Both the position numbers and the translations under genes were made by a program. Under the pieces are notes generated by a model. It had not been told where the DNA came from. It did not search any database and was given only the letters and a program-made list of their open reading frames with translations. A DNA stretch of 24,761 bases from a virus. The stretch spans positions 1 through 24,761 of IMG/VR virus record IMGVR_UViG_3300047557_001448. One strand, given 5' to 3'. Of the stretch, positions 5,462-12,312 are shown piece by piece. Within the stretch, counting starts at the first letter, position 1. Each line of letters begins with the position of its first letter.

Positions 5462-5537
5462 CTGCATTCGTGGATGGTGGCGACCCGTAGGCCGTCGCGC
5501 GCCTGAACCGTTTGTAACTCACCACCCACGAATGCAG
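5462..5537 (-). repeat. Long stem-loop (18-bp inverted repeat) between ssb and the next gene
   Basis: CTGCATTCGTGGATGGTG (5462-5479) and CACCACCCACGAATGCAG (5520-5537) are inverted copies with one mismatch. In a minus-strand transcript the mismatch becomes a G-U pair, so the stem is fully paired in the direction of the operon. The 40-base loop holds a second possible hairpin (GCGAC/GTCGC, 5480-5498) and, at 5494-5509, a degenerate copy of the O1/O2 palindrome. It has no T-run, so it is not a standard terminator; an RNA processing or regulatory element is more likely. Confidence 0.65.
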
Positions 5538-5610
5538 GCTATCTCTAGCCAACACCCGCCGGACACATCACCCATCGGCAGTCCGACGCCGCCGCCCGTC
5601 CGTGGGCTAA

Positions 5611-5982
5611 TCAGAATGGAATCGGCTCCTCGTCGCTGTCCGCCGGCTTATCACTCGCCACCGGTTGCGCGCTTGCAACATCATCACGCTTCCCGCCGGC
5701 CAATGTCAACGACGTAACGCGCACACTGATCTTTGCCGGATAGTCACCCTTGGCAGGCGTCAACGACACCTCGCCACTAACAACAACCGTCTGGCCTTTC
5801 TTCAGGTACGGAGATACTGCCTTGCCGCCCGCACCCCAGTACGCGCAGTCAATCCAGTGCGTCTGCTTCTTGTCGCCGTAGCCGCTGGTGCAGGCCACGG
5901 AAAAGTTACACACGTCCGTACCGCCGACCGTGTTGGTACGGCAATCGCCGCCCAGGTTACCGCTGAATGTGAACACGTTCAT
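5611..5982 (-). CDS. ssb: Single-stranded DNA-binding protein
   Basis: A 123-residue OB-fold SSB. The N-terminus (MNVFTFSGNLGGDCRTN) and THWIDCAYWGAGGKAVSPYL (41-60) followed by KKGQTVVVSGEVSL (61-74) match the core strands of bacterial and phage SSBs. A flexible linker (about 97-115) leads to the acidic tip DSDEEPIPF, the conserved peptide that recruits exonucleases, helicases and other partners. It coats single strands made by the exonuclease and helicases encoded nearby. The ATG at 5982 overlaps the preceding gene stop (ATGA). Codons 102-107 in the linker contain the palindrome GTTGCGCGCTTGCAAC on the plus strand, a near-copy of the operators at 2573 and 2606. Confidence 0.93.
   Translation of the reverse strand: MNVFTFSGNLGGDCRTNTVGGTDVCNFSVACTSGYGDKKQTHWIDCAYWGAGGKAVSPYLKKGQTVVVSGEVSLTPAKGDYPAKISVRVTSLTLAGGKRDDVASAQPVASDKPADSDEEPIPF
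5664..5679. promoter_or_regulatory. Third copy of the GTTGC-N6-GCAAC palindrome, inside ssb
   Basis: GTTGCGCGCTTGCAAC differs from O2 (2606-2621) at one base. It lies in the part of ssb that encodes the tolerant linker, where sequence is least constrained. It could be a third binding site for the same regulator, or chance. Confidence 0.35.
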
Positions 5983-6611
5983 CCGAAAGTCTCCCCGTCT
6001 TCTGGTTGTGCGGCTGGTGCCACGATTGTTTCATCAGTTTCATGCACTTCAATCGGTGCCAGACCTTCAAGCACCTTCAACTGCTCGGCGGACAGTACGC
6101 CGGTCTTCTGGCATTGCGCGATGATCTGCTGCAACGTCATCGTTCCTTCCTTCAGTGCCTTCGCCATCGCGGGCACGGCCTTCTGGAACTTGTCCGCCGG
6201 ATATGCTGTTTCGTCAACAACAAGCAGCGGCACATGGTACGGCTCGGTCTTCTTCTGGTTGATCCGCAACGTGAACGCCAGACCGCGTTCGGAAATGTGC
6301 GACATTGCGCGAATGCGAATACCGCCAACGTCGCCTCCTGCGTACTTCACTGACGGTTCGTAGTAAATCTGCACGCGCTTGCCGATCCATGCTGTGGACT
6401 CGCGCCCCCATGCGCCGGCCAGCACGCGCAGCATGCCTTTGCTCGGTTTCCACGGGCGGCCGTTGTCGCCATCGAAATACACAAACACCGGCTGCTGTGG
6501 CGTCTTGTGAACCTTCACGTCACGGATGCGGATGACCGGTTCCGCACCGACGATATCCAGCGCGTTCAGTTGGTCGCTTTTTGCCTCAAGTGCAAACGAT
6601 ATGTCAGCCAT
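5979..6611 (-). CDS. Unknown recombination-operon protein between exonuclease and SSB (210 aa)
   Basis: A 210-residue protein of no family I can name. The first 130 residues look beta-rich (PVIRIRDVKVHKTPQQPVFV, WIGKRVQIYYEPSVKYAGG, GLAFTLRINQ), consistent with an OB-like or similar fold. A helical segment follows (about 140-182: KFQKAVPAMAKALKEGTMTL) and then an acidic disordered tail ending EDGETFG. The position between a RecE-like exonuclease and SSB is where many phages encode a single-strand annealing protein, so it is a candidate for that job or for an exonuclease partner. The start overlaps the exonuclease stop as TAATG, and its stop overlaps ssb as ATGA. Confidence 0.7.
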   Translation of the reverse strand: MADISFALEAKSDQLNALDIVGAEPVIRIRDVKVHKTPQQPVFVYFDGDNGRPWKPSKGMLRVLAGAWGRESTAWIGKRVQIYYEPSVKYAGGDVGGIRIRAMSHISERGLAFTLRINQKKTEPYHVPLLVVDETAYPADKFQKAVPAMAKALKEGTMTLQQIIAQCQKTGVLSAEQLKVLEGLAPIEVHETDETIVAPAAQPEDGETFG

Positions 6612-7423
6612 TACGCAATCTCCCCTGCCATTTCGTTATCCATCTGCGCGATGAACCAGCCAGGCATCGCAATCATGTGTGGGCTGCCGTCGATTCCCGG
6701 CCATTCGTCACGCGCCAGACAGTCGGCGTAGCGGTTTAGGTCGGCTCGGTACAGTTTGCGGCCGTACTCGACAACATCGTCTGGCAGGCGCACGAACGCG
6801 GTGCAGTGCGGCGCGTCTGACTCAACGACTGCAAACGACCAGTCGGTCAGCGTTTCGCCAGTTTCCCACTTGAACACGTCAGCGTAAAACGCCTGCTGTA
6901 CGTGGTAGCGGTAGTTGACGATTGACTTACCGAACGCGTCGTCGCTGGCATCGGCTGCGGTTTTCAACTCAACGGCGCGGTTGCTGGCCGTCAGCCAGTC
7001 AAACCGTGCGCGAACCTGCACACCGGTTACGGGGTCGGTCGTGAAAAACGATATTTCCGCCTCACCAGCGGACGTCAACAGTGCGCGCATGTGCGGGTTA
7101 CCGTTGACGGCTTCCTGCATGGCAACAATGCGGTCTGCCTCGGTCTGCGTGAGACAGAACTCCTCGCCCTTGGTTTTGACGGCTTCCTTCCAGACAGTCG
7201 ACCGGCGGTCATCAACCGGCACGATGACGAACTGTTCGCGGAACGCTGCCGGCTCCAAAATTGCCGCGTGCGTTGCGCTGCCGATGGTCATTGCGCGTGT
7301 CGGTCCCTTGCGTGGTGCGTAACGAAAATGCGCCGGGCTGCGCGCAATCAAATTAAGGCCCGTCTTGCTGATCGAGTCGTTGCGGCTGTGATAATCCGCG
7401 TTTGACATACCATGATAGATCAT
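6611..7423 (-). CDS. RecE/exonuclease VIII-like PD-(D/E)XK nuclease (270 aa)
   Basis: Predicted 5'-3' double-strand DNA exonuclease that makes single strands for phage recombination. The motifs are GSATHAAILEP (48-58) with His52, Asp142 in RFDWL, Glu152-x-Lys154 in VELKT, and the helix motif YHVQQAFYADV (173-183), all in the order of the RecE-type PDDEXK family. The start is taken at the ATG at 7423, which has AGGAG 8 bases upstream and begins MIYHGMSNADYH, typical of the family; the longer open frame would run through the divergent promoter and into the Cro gene. It is the first gene of the leftward recombination operon driven by the TTGACG/TATAGT promoter. Confidence 0.87.
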   Translation of the reverse strand: MIYHGMSNADYHSRNDSISKTGLNLIARSPAHFRYAPRKGPTRAMTIGSATHAAILEPAAFREQFVIVPVDDRRSTVWKEAVKTKGEEFCLTQTEADRIVAMQEAVNGNPHMRALLTSAGEAEISFFTTDPVTGVQVRARFDWLTASNRAVELKTAADASDDAFGKSIVNYRYHVQQAFYADVFKWETGETLTDWSFAVVESDAPHCTAFVRLPDDVVEYGRKLYRADLNRYADCLARDEWPGIDGSPHMIAMPGWFIAQMDNEMAGEIA

Positions 7424-7447
7424 TGTGTTTCTCCTGTGGTGCGCCGG

Positions 7448-7477
7448 TTGACATAGCCAGCGGACGGACGCACTATA
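7448..7477 (+). promoter_or_regulatory. Candidate rightward promoter for the replication operon
   Basis: A perfect -35 box TTGACA (7448-7453) is followed at 18 bases by ACTATA (7472-7477), a weak -10, with TATAAG two bases further on. The -10 region overlaps the opposing promoter and the palindrome. The exact -10 is uncertain. Confidence 0.45.
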
Positions 7478-7500
7478 AGCGGACTTATACACCGCGTCAA
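7472..7500 (-). promoter_or_regulatory. Leftward sigma-70 promoter for the recombination operon
   Basis: On the minus strand TTGACG (7500-7495) and TATAGT (7477-7472) are separated by exactly 17 bases, close to consensus. Transcription would start near 7465, about 40 bases before the exonuclease start codon. Confidence 0.7.
7474..7489. promoter_or_regulatory. Operator-like palindrome in the divergent promoter
   Basis: TATAAG and CTTATA form a perfect 6-bp inverted repeat around CGGA. It covers the leftward -10 box and spacer and sits 22 bases before the Cro-like gene, so it is the likely operator for that protein. Confidence 0.5.
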
Positions 7501-7511
7501 CAGGGGGACGA

Positions 7512-7700
7512 ATGAAAAAACAGGAAGCCATGGAACTGCTAGAGGCGCGAACGCAGACCGAACTGGCCGACCGGCTCGGCATATCGCAGGCTGCCGTTTC
7601 GCAGTGGTCGGAGGAACTGCCAGAACATGCGGTCAGACGCGTGGAGTCGCAGTTGTACCGGCGGATCAACAAGCGGGGGCGTCGTAATGCAACTCCGTGA
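7512..7700 (+). CDS. Cro-like repressor (62 aa)
   Basis: A small DNA-binding regulator of the P22/lambda Cro type. Residues about 14-33 (TQTELADRLGISQAAVSQWS) are a clear helix-turn-helix, followed by ELPEHAVRRVESQLYR, the pattern seen after the recognition helix in P22 Cro. AGGGGG lies 6 bases before the ATG. It heads the replication operon and faces the recombination operon across a palindrome it probably binds. No CI-like partner is encoded on the other side, unlike lambda. It overlaps the helicase start by 14 bases. Confidence 0.85.
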   Translation: MKKQEAMELLEARTQTELADRLGISQAAVSQWSEELPEHAVRRVESQLYRRINKRGRRNATP

Positions 7701-9108
7701 CGACCAACACGAACTGCTGAACGCCGCCCGCCAAGCACTGCGCACGCATCGGCGCATCATCATGCAGGGCAGCACGGGGTTCGGTAAGACGTTTATTGCG
7801 CTGACGATCATCCGCAATGCCATCGGCAACGGCAAGCGCGTCCTGTTCCTATGCCATCGCCGCGAACTGGTACGCCAGTCGTCGCGGGCGTTCTGGCTGC
7901 AAAACGTGCCGCACGGGATGGTTATGGCCGGCCGCGCTATGTCCAACACGCAGGCGAACGTCGGTGTCATCAATACCGTCGTGAACCGCATGGACAAGAT
8001 GCAAAAACCCGACATCATCATCGTGGACGAAGCACACCGGTCGGTATCACCCATGTACCTGCGCGTGCTCGAGCAATGGCCGGACGCCATTGTCATCGGG
8101 CTGACGGCAACGCCAGAACGGACGGACGGTAAGGGGCTAGGTGCCGCTGGCTACACGGACATCGTGACCGCTCGCCCTATGCGCTGGCTGATCGACAACG
8201 GCATCCTGTCAGAGTACGAAATCATCGCGCCGGCATCGTCGCTGTCGCTGGCTGGCGTCGATATCAGGGCCGGCGACTACGCCACCGACCAACTGGCTGC
8301 GGCCGTCGATAAACCGACCATCACGGGTGACGCTGTACAGGCGTACATCGACCACGCGAACGGCGAGCGGTGCATGGTGTTCTGCGTCACTATCGAACAC
8401 TCGCAGCATGTGGCCGAATCGTTCCGGGCGCGTGGCATACCCTGCGAACACGTTGACGGGAACCACACCGACGCCGAGCGTGACGCGATATTCGGCCGGC
8501 TGCGGTCTGGCGAGACGCTTGTCGTCACATCGGTGCAACTGGCTATCGAGGGTCTGGATGTGCCTGCTATCAGTGTGGTGCAGTTCCTGCGCCCTACCGC
8601 GTCCCTGATCGTGTACCTACAAGCCATCGGGCGCGGCCTGCGCGTCGAACCCGGCAAACGGCGGGCGCTGATTCTGGATCAGGTCGGCAACTGGGCGCGC
8701 CACGGGCTGCCTGACGATGTGCGCGAGTGGTCTTTGGAAGGCCGCAAGTCACGCAAGCGCGGCCCGAACGACAACGCGCCGGACGTGAACGTCAAGCGGT
8801 GCGCCAAGTGCTACGCCGTGTTCCGTACCGGGCCGGCCGTCTGTCCGTCGTGCGGCGCTCCGGTTCCTGGCGGTGGCCGTGACGCGCCGGAAACGGTTGA
8901 CGGCACACTGGTCAAGATTGACCAGGACATGGTTCGCCGCGAACAACGTCGCGCACAGGGCGGGGCGCGCACTATCGAAGACCTTGTTGCGCTTGGCGTC
9001 CGTAGCGGATTCAGTCATGCAGACCGGTGGGCTGCCAACGTCTTTGCTGCACGCGCCGGCCGTAAACCGACACCGGAAGAATACTCACGGGCGAGGGCTG
9101 CATTGTGA
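7687..9108 (+). CDS. SF2 DEAD/DEAH-box helicase with zinc-ribbon (473 aa)
   Basis: An ATP-dependent helicase or translocase of superfamily 2. Walker A GSTGFGKT is at 28-35, DEAH at 114-117, motif III TAT at 140-142 (GLTATPER), motif V around 280-293 (TSVQLAIEGLDVPA) and motif VI QAIGRGLR at 312-319. A four-cysteine zinc ribbon (Cys372, 375, 386, 389) follows the helicase core, then a basic helical tail. It starts at the ATG at 7687 with GGGGG about 7 bases upstream; the open frame upstream overlaps the Cro gene out of frame. Probable role: origin opening, fork or recombination helicase. It is coupled to the nuclease gene by a GTGA. Confidence 0.9.
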   Translation: MQLRDDQHELLNAARQALRTHRRIIMQGSTGFGKTFIALTIIRNAIGNGKRVLFLCHRRELVRQSSRAFWLQNVPHGMVMAGRAMSNTQANVGVINTVVNRMDKMQKPDIIIVDEAHRSVSPMYLRVLEQWPDAIVIGLTATPERTDGKGLGAAGYTDIVTARPMRWLIDNGILSEYEIIAPASSLSLAGVDIRAGDYATDQLAAAVDKPTITGDAVQAYIDHANGERCMVFCVTIEHSQHVAESFRARGIPCEHVDGNHTDAERDAIFGRLRSGETLVVTSVQLAIEGLDVPAISVVQFLRPTASLIVYLQAIGRGLRVEPGKRRALILDQVGNWARHGLPDDVREWSLEGRKSRKRGPNDNAPDVNVKRCAKCYAVFRTGPAVCPSCGAPVPGGGRDAPETVDGTLVKIDQDMVRREQRRAQGGARTIEDLVALGVRSGFSHADRWAANVFAARAGRKPTPEEYSRARAAL

Positions 9109-9455
9109 ACGCCGAAACCGCACTGCAACGCGAAATCATGCTCGCGCTATCCGAGGCTGGCTGCACCGTCTGGCGCAACAACACGGGGGCCGCACACAAC
9201 GGGCGCGTCATCCACAAATCAGGCAGCACGGTCACGCTGGCCGACTCTCGCATGATCACCTACGGACTGTGCGTAGGGTCGGCCGACCTGATCGGCATAC
9301 GGCCGGACGGTCGGTTCATCGCCATCGAAGTGAAAACACCGAAAGGCCGCGTCACGTCGGAACAGGAACGGTTCATATTCCACATCCAACTGATGGGCGG
9401 CATCGCAGGCGTTGCGCGCTCCGTCGATGATGCACTAACCTTGATTCGCGGATAG
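9105..9455 (+). CDS. VRR-NUC domain nuclease (116 aa)
   Basis: A small PD-(D/E)XK nuclease of the VRR-NUC family. Catalytic elements are GSADLIGI (62-69, Asp65) and FIAIEVKTPKG (about 74-84), giving the E-x-K signature, followed by TSEQERFI. Stand-alone phage VRR-NUC proteins are thought to act as structure-specific or Holliday-junction nucleases. The GTG start overlaps the helicase stop (GTGA), so the helicase and nuclease are probably made in step and may work together. Confidence 0.88.
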   Translation: MNAETALQREIMLALSEAGCTVWRNNTGAAHNGRVIHKSGSTVTLADSRMITYGLCVGSADLIGIRPDGRFIAIEVKTPKGRVTSEQERFIFHIQLMGGIAGVARSVDDALTLIRG

Positions 9456-9530
9456 GGCGGCCACCCGAAAAGCACCTTGTCAGTGCCTTCCGCGACCCTT
9501 ACTGACTACCCAACGACTAGGGGAATAACA

Positions 9531-11765
9531 ATGTTTCCGCAAGAACTGCAATCGCTCCGTCAGTGGCTTGTCTGGAAGTTCGAGCCAAACGGCGACCGCA
9601 AACCGCGCAAGGTTCCATACTACGTCAACGGTAGCCGGCGTTCTGGTAAGCAGGGCGGCGACGATGACCGCGCCGCACTGACCGACTACGCGACCGCCTG
9701 CGCCGCGCTTAACGGATACGAGGGGCTTGGTTTCGCGTTCCTGCCGGGCGACGGTCTGGTCGGTATCGACCTTGACGGCATCACCGAGTCACCCGAACGC
9801 GCAGACCGGGCGCAACGCATCATTGATGCCTGCCAGTCGTACACCGAACACAGCCCTTCCGGTAACGGCGTCCACATCATATGCCGTGGCGAGACGGAGA
9901 CATTCAAGTCCAACATACTCGGCATCGAAGTGTTCAGCGGCCGGCAGTTCTTTACGATGACCGGGCAGCCATACGGCGAGCCGCGCCCGCTCGTTGACGT
10001 GTCGGCGGAAGTGTTCGCCAAGATCAAGCGCACCGTCCGCGCCAAGGCACACGACAGCACTGCACCCGTCAGCGCGCCCGTTGTATCGACCGGCGACAAA
10101 ATCCATGACGCGCTGGCCTACGTGTCTCCAGACTCCGGCTACGAAGAATGGCTGCGCGTCGGCATGGCACTGCATTCCGAACTTGGCGACGGCGGCCTTG
10201 GCGTCTGGGATATGTGGTCGTCGCGGTCTGCCAAGTACCCTGGAAACCGCGAAGTCGCATCGCACTGGCGTTCGTTCCGGTCTGGCGGCGGCATCACCAT
10301 CGCCACCCTGTACGGCATGGCCAAGGACAACGGATGGAAACCGCCGCGCCGTGAGCCGCCACCGGTACGCACGCCGTCCGATGCCCCCACATCGGAACCG
10401 ACCATCATTGACCCGAAGTCGCCACTGAACACTGCCCGCCAGTTTGTCGCTGAACGGCACACAGACCGCGATGTGGCTACGCTGCATTTCTGGCGCGGCG
10501 ACTGGTATCGGTGGGCCGGGCACTACTACAGCATGATGGAAGAGGACGAACTCAAGTCCCGACTGTACGGGTTCCTTGAACGCTGCCTTCAATACGACAA
10601 GACCGGCAACCTTGAGCCGGTCAAACCCTGCATCAACATCGTCGGTGAGGTGATGGCCGCCTTGCGTGCCACGCAACTGCTGATGATTGAGGACGCGCCG
10701 GCATGGATCATCCAGCCAGACGTACCGATTGCGCCGTCGAACATCATCCCGTGTGGCAATGGGTTTTTGATCATTTCCACACGTGAGGTAATACCGTCTA
10801 CGCCTAAACTGTTCGTCACCGCATCGCTTGACTTTCCCGTCCCTGATAACCCGCCTGCGCCGGCAGAGTGGCACCGGTTCCTTGCCGGCGTCTGGCCGGA
10901 CGATCCCGGCAGCATCGAATCGCTGGCCGAGGCCATCGGCTACATGCTCACCGACCAGACCGACCAACAGAAGGCGTTCATGCTGGTCGGCCCGAAACGC
11001 TCCGGCAAGGGCACCATCCTGCGGATCATTGAGGCGCTTGTCGGCCGACACAACAAAGTTTCCCCGTCGTTCAACTCCCTCGGCACCGATTTCGGCCTTG
11101 CGCCGCTGATCGGCAAGCGCATCGCCATGATCAGTGACGCCCGCCTGTCGCACAGGGCGGATCAAGCGTCGATCACCGAGAACATACTCCGCATCACAGG
11201 CGAGGACTCGGTATCAGTGAACCGCAAGTTCAAGGACGCATGGAACGGCAAACTGCCGACCAAGTTCCTTGTCGCCACCAACGAACTGCCGTCGTTCTCC
11301 GATGCCTCCGCCGCGCTGGCGTCGCGGTTCATCATCTACCGGTTCACGCGGTCGTTCATCGGTAGCGAGGATTTTGGGCTGACCGACAGGATCAAGTCTG
11401 TACTGCCAGGCATCTGGATGTGGGCGCTGGATGGCCTTGAGCGCATGCGCACCCGTGGCCGGCTGCTACAGCCCGTCAGCGGGCAAGGACTGGCAGACGA
11501 ACTGGAAGAAATGACAAGCCCCATCATGCAGTTCGTTGACGACGCCTGCATGATCGGCGGCGCGTTCTCCGTACCGGTCAGCGACCTGTTCACCGTCTGG
11601 CTGGAATGGTGCAAGGACAACGGCCGCGACCATCCCGGCACCGTACAGGTGTTCGGTAAACAGTTGACCGCCGCGTTTCCGACCATTACGAAGGCCAGAC
11701 TGACCGACGACGGCAACCGTGTACGGTCGTACTCCGGAATCCGCGTCAGAACGTCCTATGACTGA
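9531..11765 (+). CDS. Bifunctional primase / SF3 replicative helicase (744 aa)
   Basis: The phage replication initiator-type protein. The N-terminal 165 residues are an archaeo-eukaryotic-type primase domain with GIDLDG (78-83, metal-binding Asp80 and Asp82), SPSGNGVHI (108-116) and EVFSGRQFFTMTG (133-145). Residues about 190-270 resemble a PriCT-2 domain (YEEWLRVGMALHSE). The C-terminal half is a D5-type superfamily 3 helicase: Walker A GPKRSGKGT (487-495), the IAMISDA region (531-537) and sensor ATNELP (582-587). The ATG at 9531 with AGGGGA 7 bases upstream is preferred; a TTG at 9477 would add 18 residues. The iteron-like DNA directly downstream is a candidate target. Confidence 0.93.
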   Translation: MFPQELQSLRQWLVWKFEPNGDRKPRKVPYYVNGSRRSGKQGGDDDRAALTDYATACAALNGYEGLGFAFLPGDGLVGIDLDGITESPERADRAQRIIDACQSYTEHSPSGNGVHIICRGETETFKSNILGIEVFSGRQFFTMTGQPYGEPRPLVDVSAEVFAKIKRTVRAKAHDSTAPVSAPVVSTGDKIHDALAYVSPDSGYEEWLRVGMALHSELGDGGLGVWDMWSSRSAKYPGNREVASHWRSFRSGGGITIATLYGMAKDNGWKPPRREPPPVRTPSDAPTSEPTIIDPKSPLNTARQFVAERHTDRDVATLHFWRGDWYRWAGHYYSMMEEDELKSRLYGFLERCLQYDKTGNLEPVKPCINIVGEVMAALRATQLLMIEDAPAWIIQPDVPIAPSNIIPCGNGFLIISTREVIPSTPKLFVTASLDFPVPDNPPAPAEWHRFLAGVWPDDPGSIESLAEAIGYMLTDQTDQQKAFMLVGPKRSGKGTILRIIEALVGRHNKVSPSFNSLGTDFGLAPLIGKRIAMISDARLSHRADQASITENILRITGEDSVSVNRKFKDAWNGKLPTKFLVATNELPSFSDASAALASRFIIYRFTRSFIGSEDFGLTDRIKSVLPGIWMWALDGLERMRTRGRLLQPVSGQGLADELEEMTSPIMQFVDDACMIGGAFSVPVSDLFTVWLEWCKDNGRDHPGTVQVFGKQLTAAFPTITKARLTDDGNRVRSYSGIRVRTSYD

Positions 11766-11768
11766 TCC

Positions 11769-11863
11769 GCGTCCGCGCAAACCCGGACGGCGTCCGCGCA
11801 GCGTCCGCGCAAACGCGAAAATAAAAACGGCTGAAACCCTTGGGAGAGTAAGGCGCGTCCGCG
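11769..11863 (+). repeat. Iteron-like direct repeats (GCGTCCGCGCAAAC)
   Basis: Copies begin at 11769 and 11801 (both GCGTCCGCGCAAAC), 11790 (GCGTCCGCGCA) and 11855 (GCGTCCGCG). The spacings of 21, 11 and 54 bp are close to whole turns of the helix, which suits a protein binding one face of the DNA. Two inverted partial copies lie at 11966-11984. Tandem repeats next to a replication gene are typical of origins. Confidence 0.55.
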
Positions 11864-11954
11864 TGTGGTACAGCACGGTACAGTATTTTTAACACGTAAG
11901 GAGGGGAAGTCTTATTAGTAGAGAGAGGACGTGTATGTAATAGGGGCGGCTACA

Positions 11955-12095
11955 ATGGTATTGGTCGCGGACGTGCGCGGACATCGCGGCCAGCAACTCA
12001 CCGAACACGTGTACGCGACCGTCCGTCGCCTCCCCAAAAATAATCCACACAAACGCCGAAACGATGTGTATAGTTACCACATCGGCAGCAAGTGA
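11955..12095 (+). CDS. Possible 46-residue ORF in the origin region
   Basis: An ATG at 11955, with AGGGG about 8 bases upstream, opens a 46-codon frame that ends just before the next gene. The product would be basic and His/Arg-rich (e.g. VYATVRRLPKNNPHKRR). It overlaps the inverted iterons and the candidate promoter, so it may be a chance frame. Low confidence. Confidence 0.25.
   Translation: MVLVADVRGHRGQQLTEHVYATVRRLPKNNPHKRRNDVYSYHIGSK
12062..12084 (+). promoter_or_regulatory. Candidate promoter and operator before the small-gene cluster
   Basis: CGATGTG and CACATCG are perfect 7-bp inverted arms around 9 bases, and TATAGT (12069-12074) starts directly after the left arm. The -35 region is poor (CACACA at 17 bases), so an activator may be needed, or the site may be repressed by a protein binding the dyad. 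Confidence 0.45.
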
Positions 12096-12123
12096 CGCCG
12101 ACAACCAGACAGGGGAAAGGATC

Positions 12124-12312
12124 ATGATCAAGGTAGACGACCTGCAAGTAGGCGACCGCGTAATGTTCAACAAGGCCTGCCCTGTTTATGTCCGAGAACT
12201 GAAAGCAGACCGCGTTATGGTCTCAAAGCAGCAAGACGGCATGGCGCTTTTTTCTATCCCTACAACGTCGGCAAACTTTGAAGACCTTCGTAATCGTGTG
12301 GAGTTGGCATGA
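12124..12312 (+). CDS. Small hypothetical protein (62 aa)
   Basis: Starts at the ATG at 12124 with AGGGGAAAGG just upstream; the frame is open further left but has no ribosome site there. The 62 residues look like a small beta-barrel (KVDDLQVGDRVMFNK ... PVYVRELKADRVMVSKQQ), similar in outline to KOW/SH3-like folds. Function unknown. First gene after the origin region; coupled to the next by ATGA. Confidence 0.6.
   Translation: MIKVDDLQVGDRVMFNKACPVYVRELKADRVMVSKQQDGMALFSIPTTSANFEDLRNRVELA

Larger units (their letters stand above)
11766..12123. other. Non-coding candidate origin region with iterons
   Basis: This 358-bp gap follows the primase-helicase gene. It holds four direct copies of the core GCGTCCGCG (11769, 11790, 11801, 11855), two inverted copies (CGCGGACGT at 11966, CGCGGACAT at 11976), an A-rich stretch (11817-11827), a doubled GGTACAG (around 11867-11884), a TATTTTT run, an orphan TAAGGAGG at 11897-11904 with no start codon near it, and a candidate promoter and operator near 12062-12084. 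Confidence 0.5.

Noticed and set aside
5494-5509. Fourth operator copy in the stem-loop (GTCGCGCGCCTGAACC)
   Set aside because: It matches O2 at only 13 of 16 positions and loses the palindrome arms, so it is mentioned but not called as a binding site.
5480-5520. tRNA-like sequence (GGTTCAGGC on the minus strand)
   Set aside because: The flanking stem is 18 bp long and there is no acceptor, D or anticodon arm of proper size.
7424-7738. Extension of the exonuclease frame upstream to 7738
   Set aside because: It would cross the divergent promoter and lie opposite the Cro-like and helicase genes; the ATG at 7423 has a good ribosome site and a family-typical N-terminus.
9789-11165. Long open frame on the minus strand opposite the primase-helicase (458 codons)
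   Set aside because: It is a GC-rich shadow of a clearly real gene, has Arg/His-rich low-sense composition and no ribosome site or domain.
11864-11892. Rho-independent terminator after the replication operon (TATTTTT run)
   Set aside because: Only a 4-bp stem (CGTG/CACG) can form before the T-run, too weak to support a terminator.
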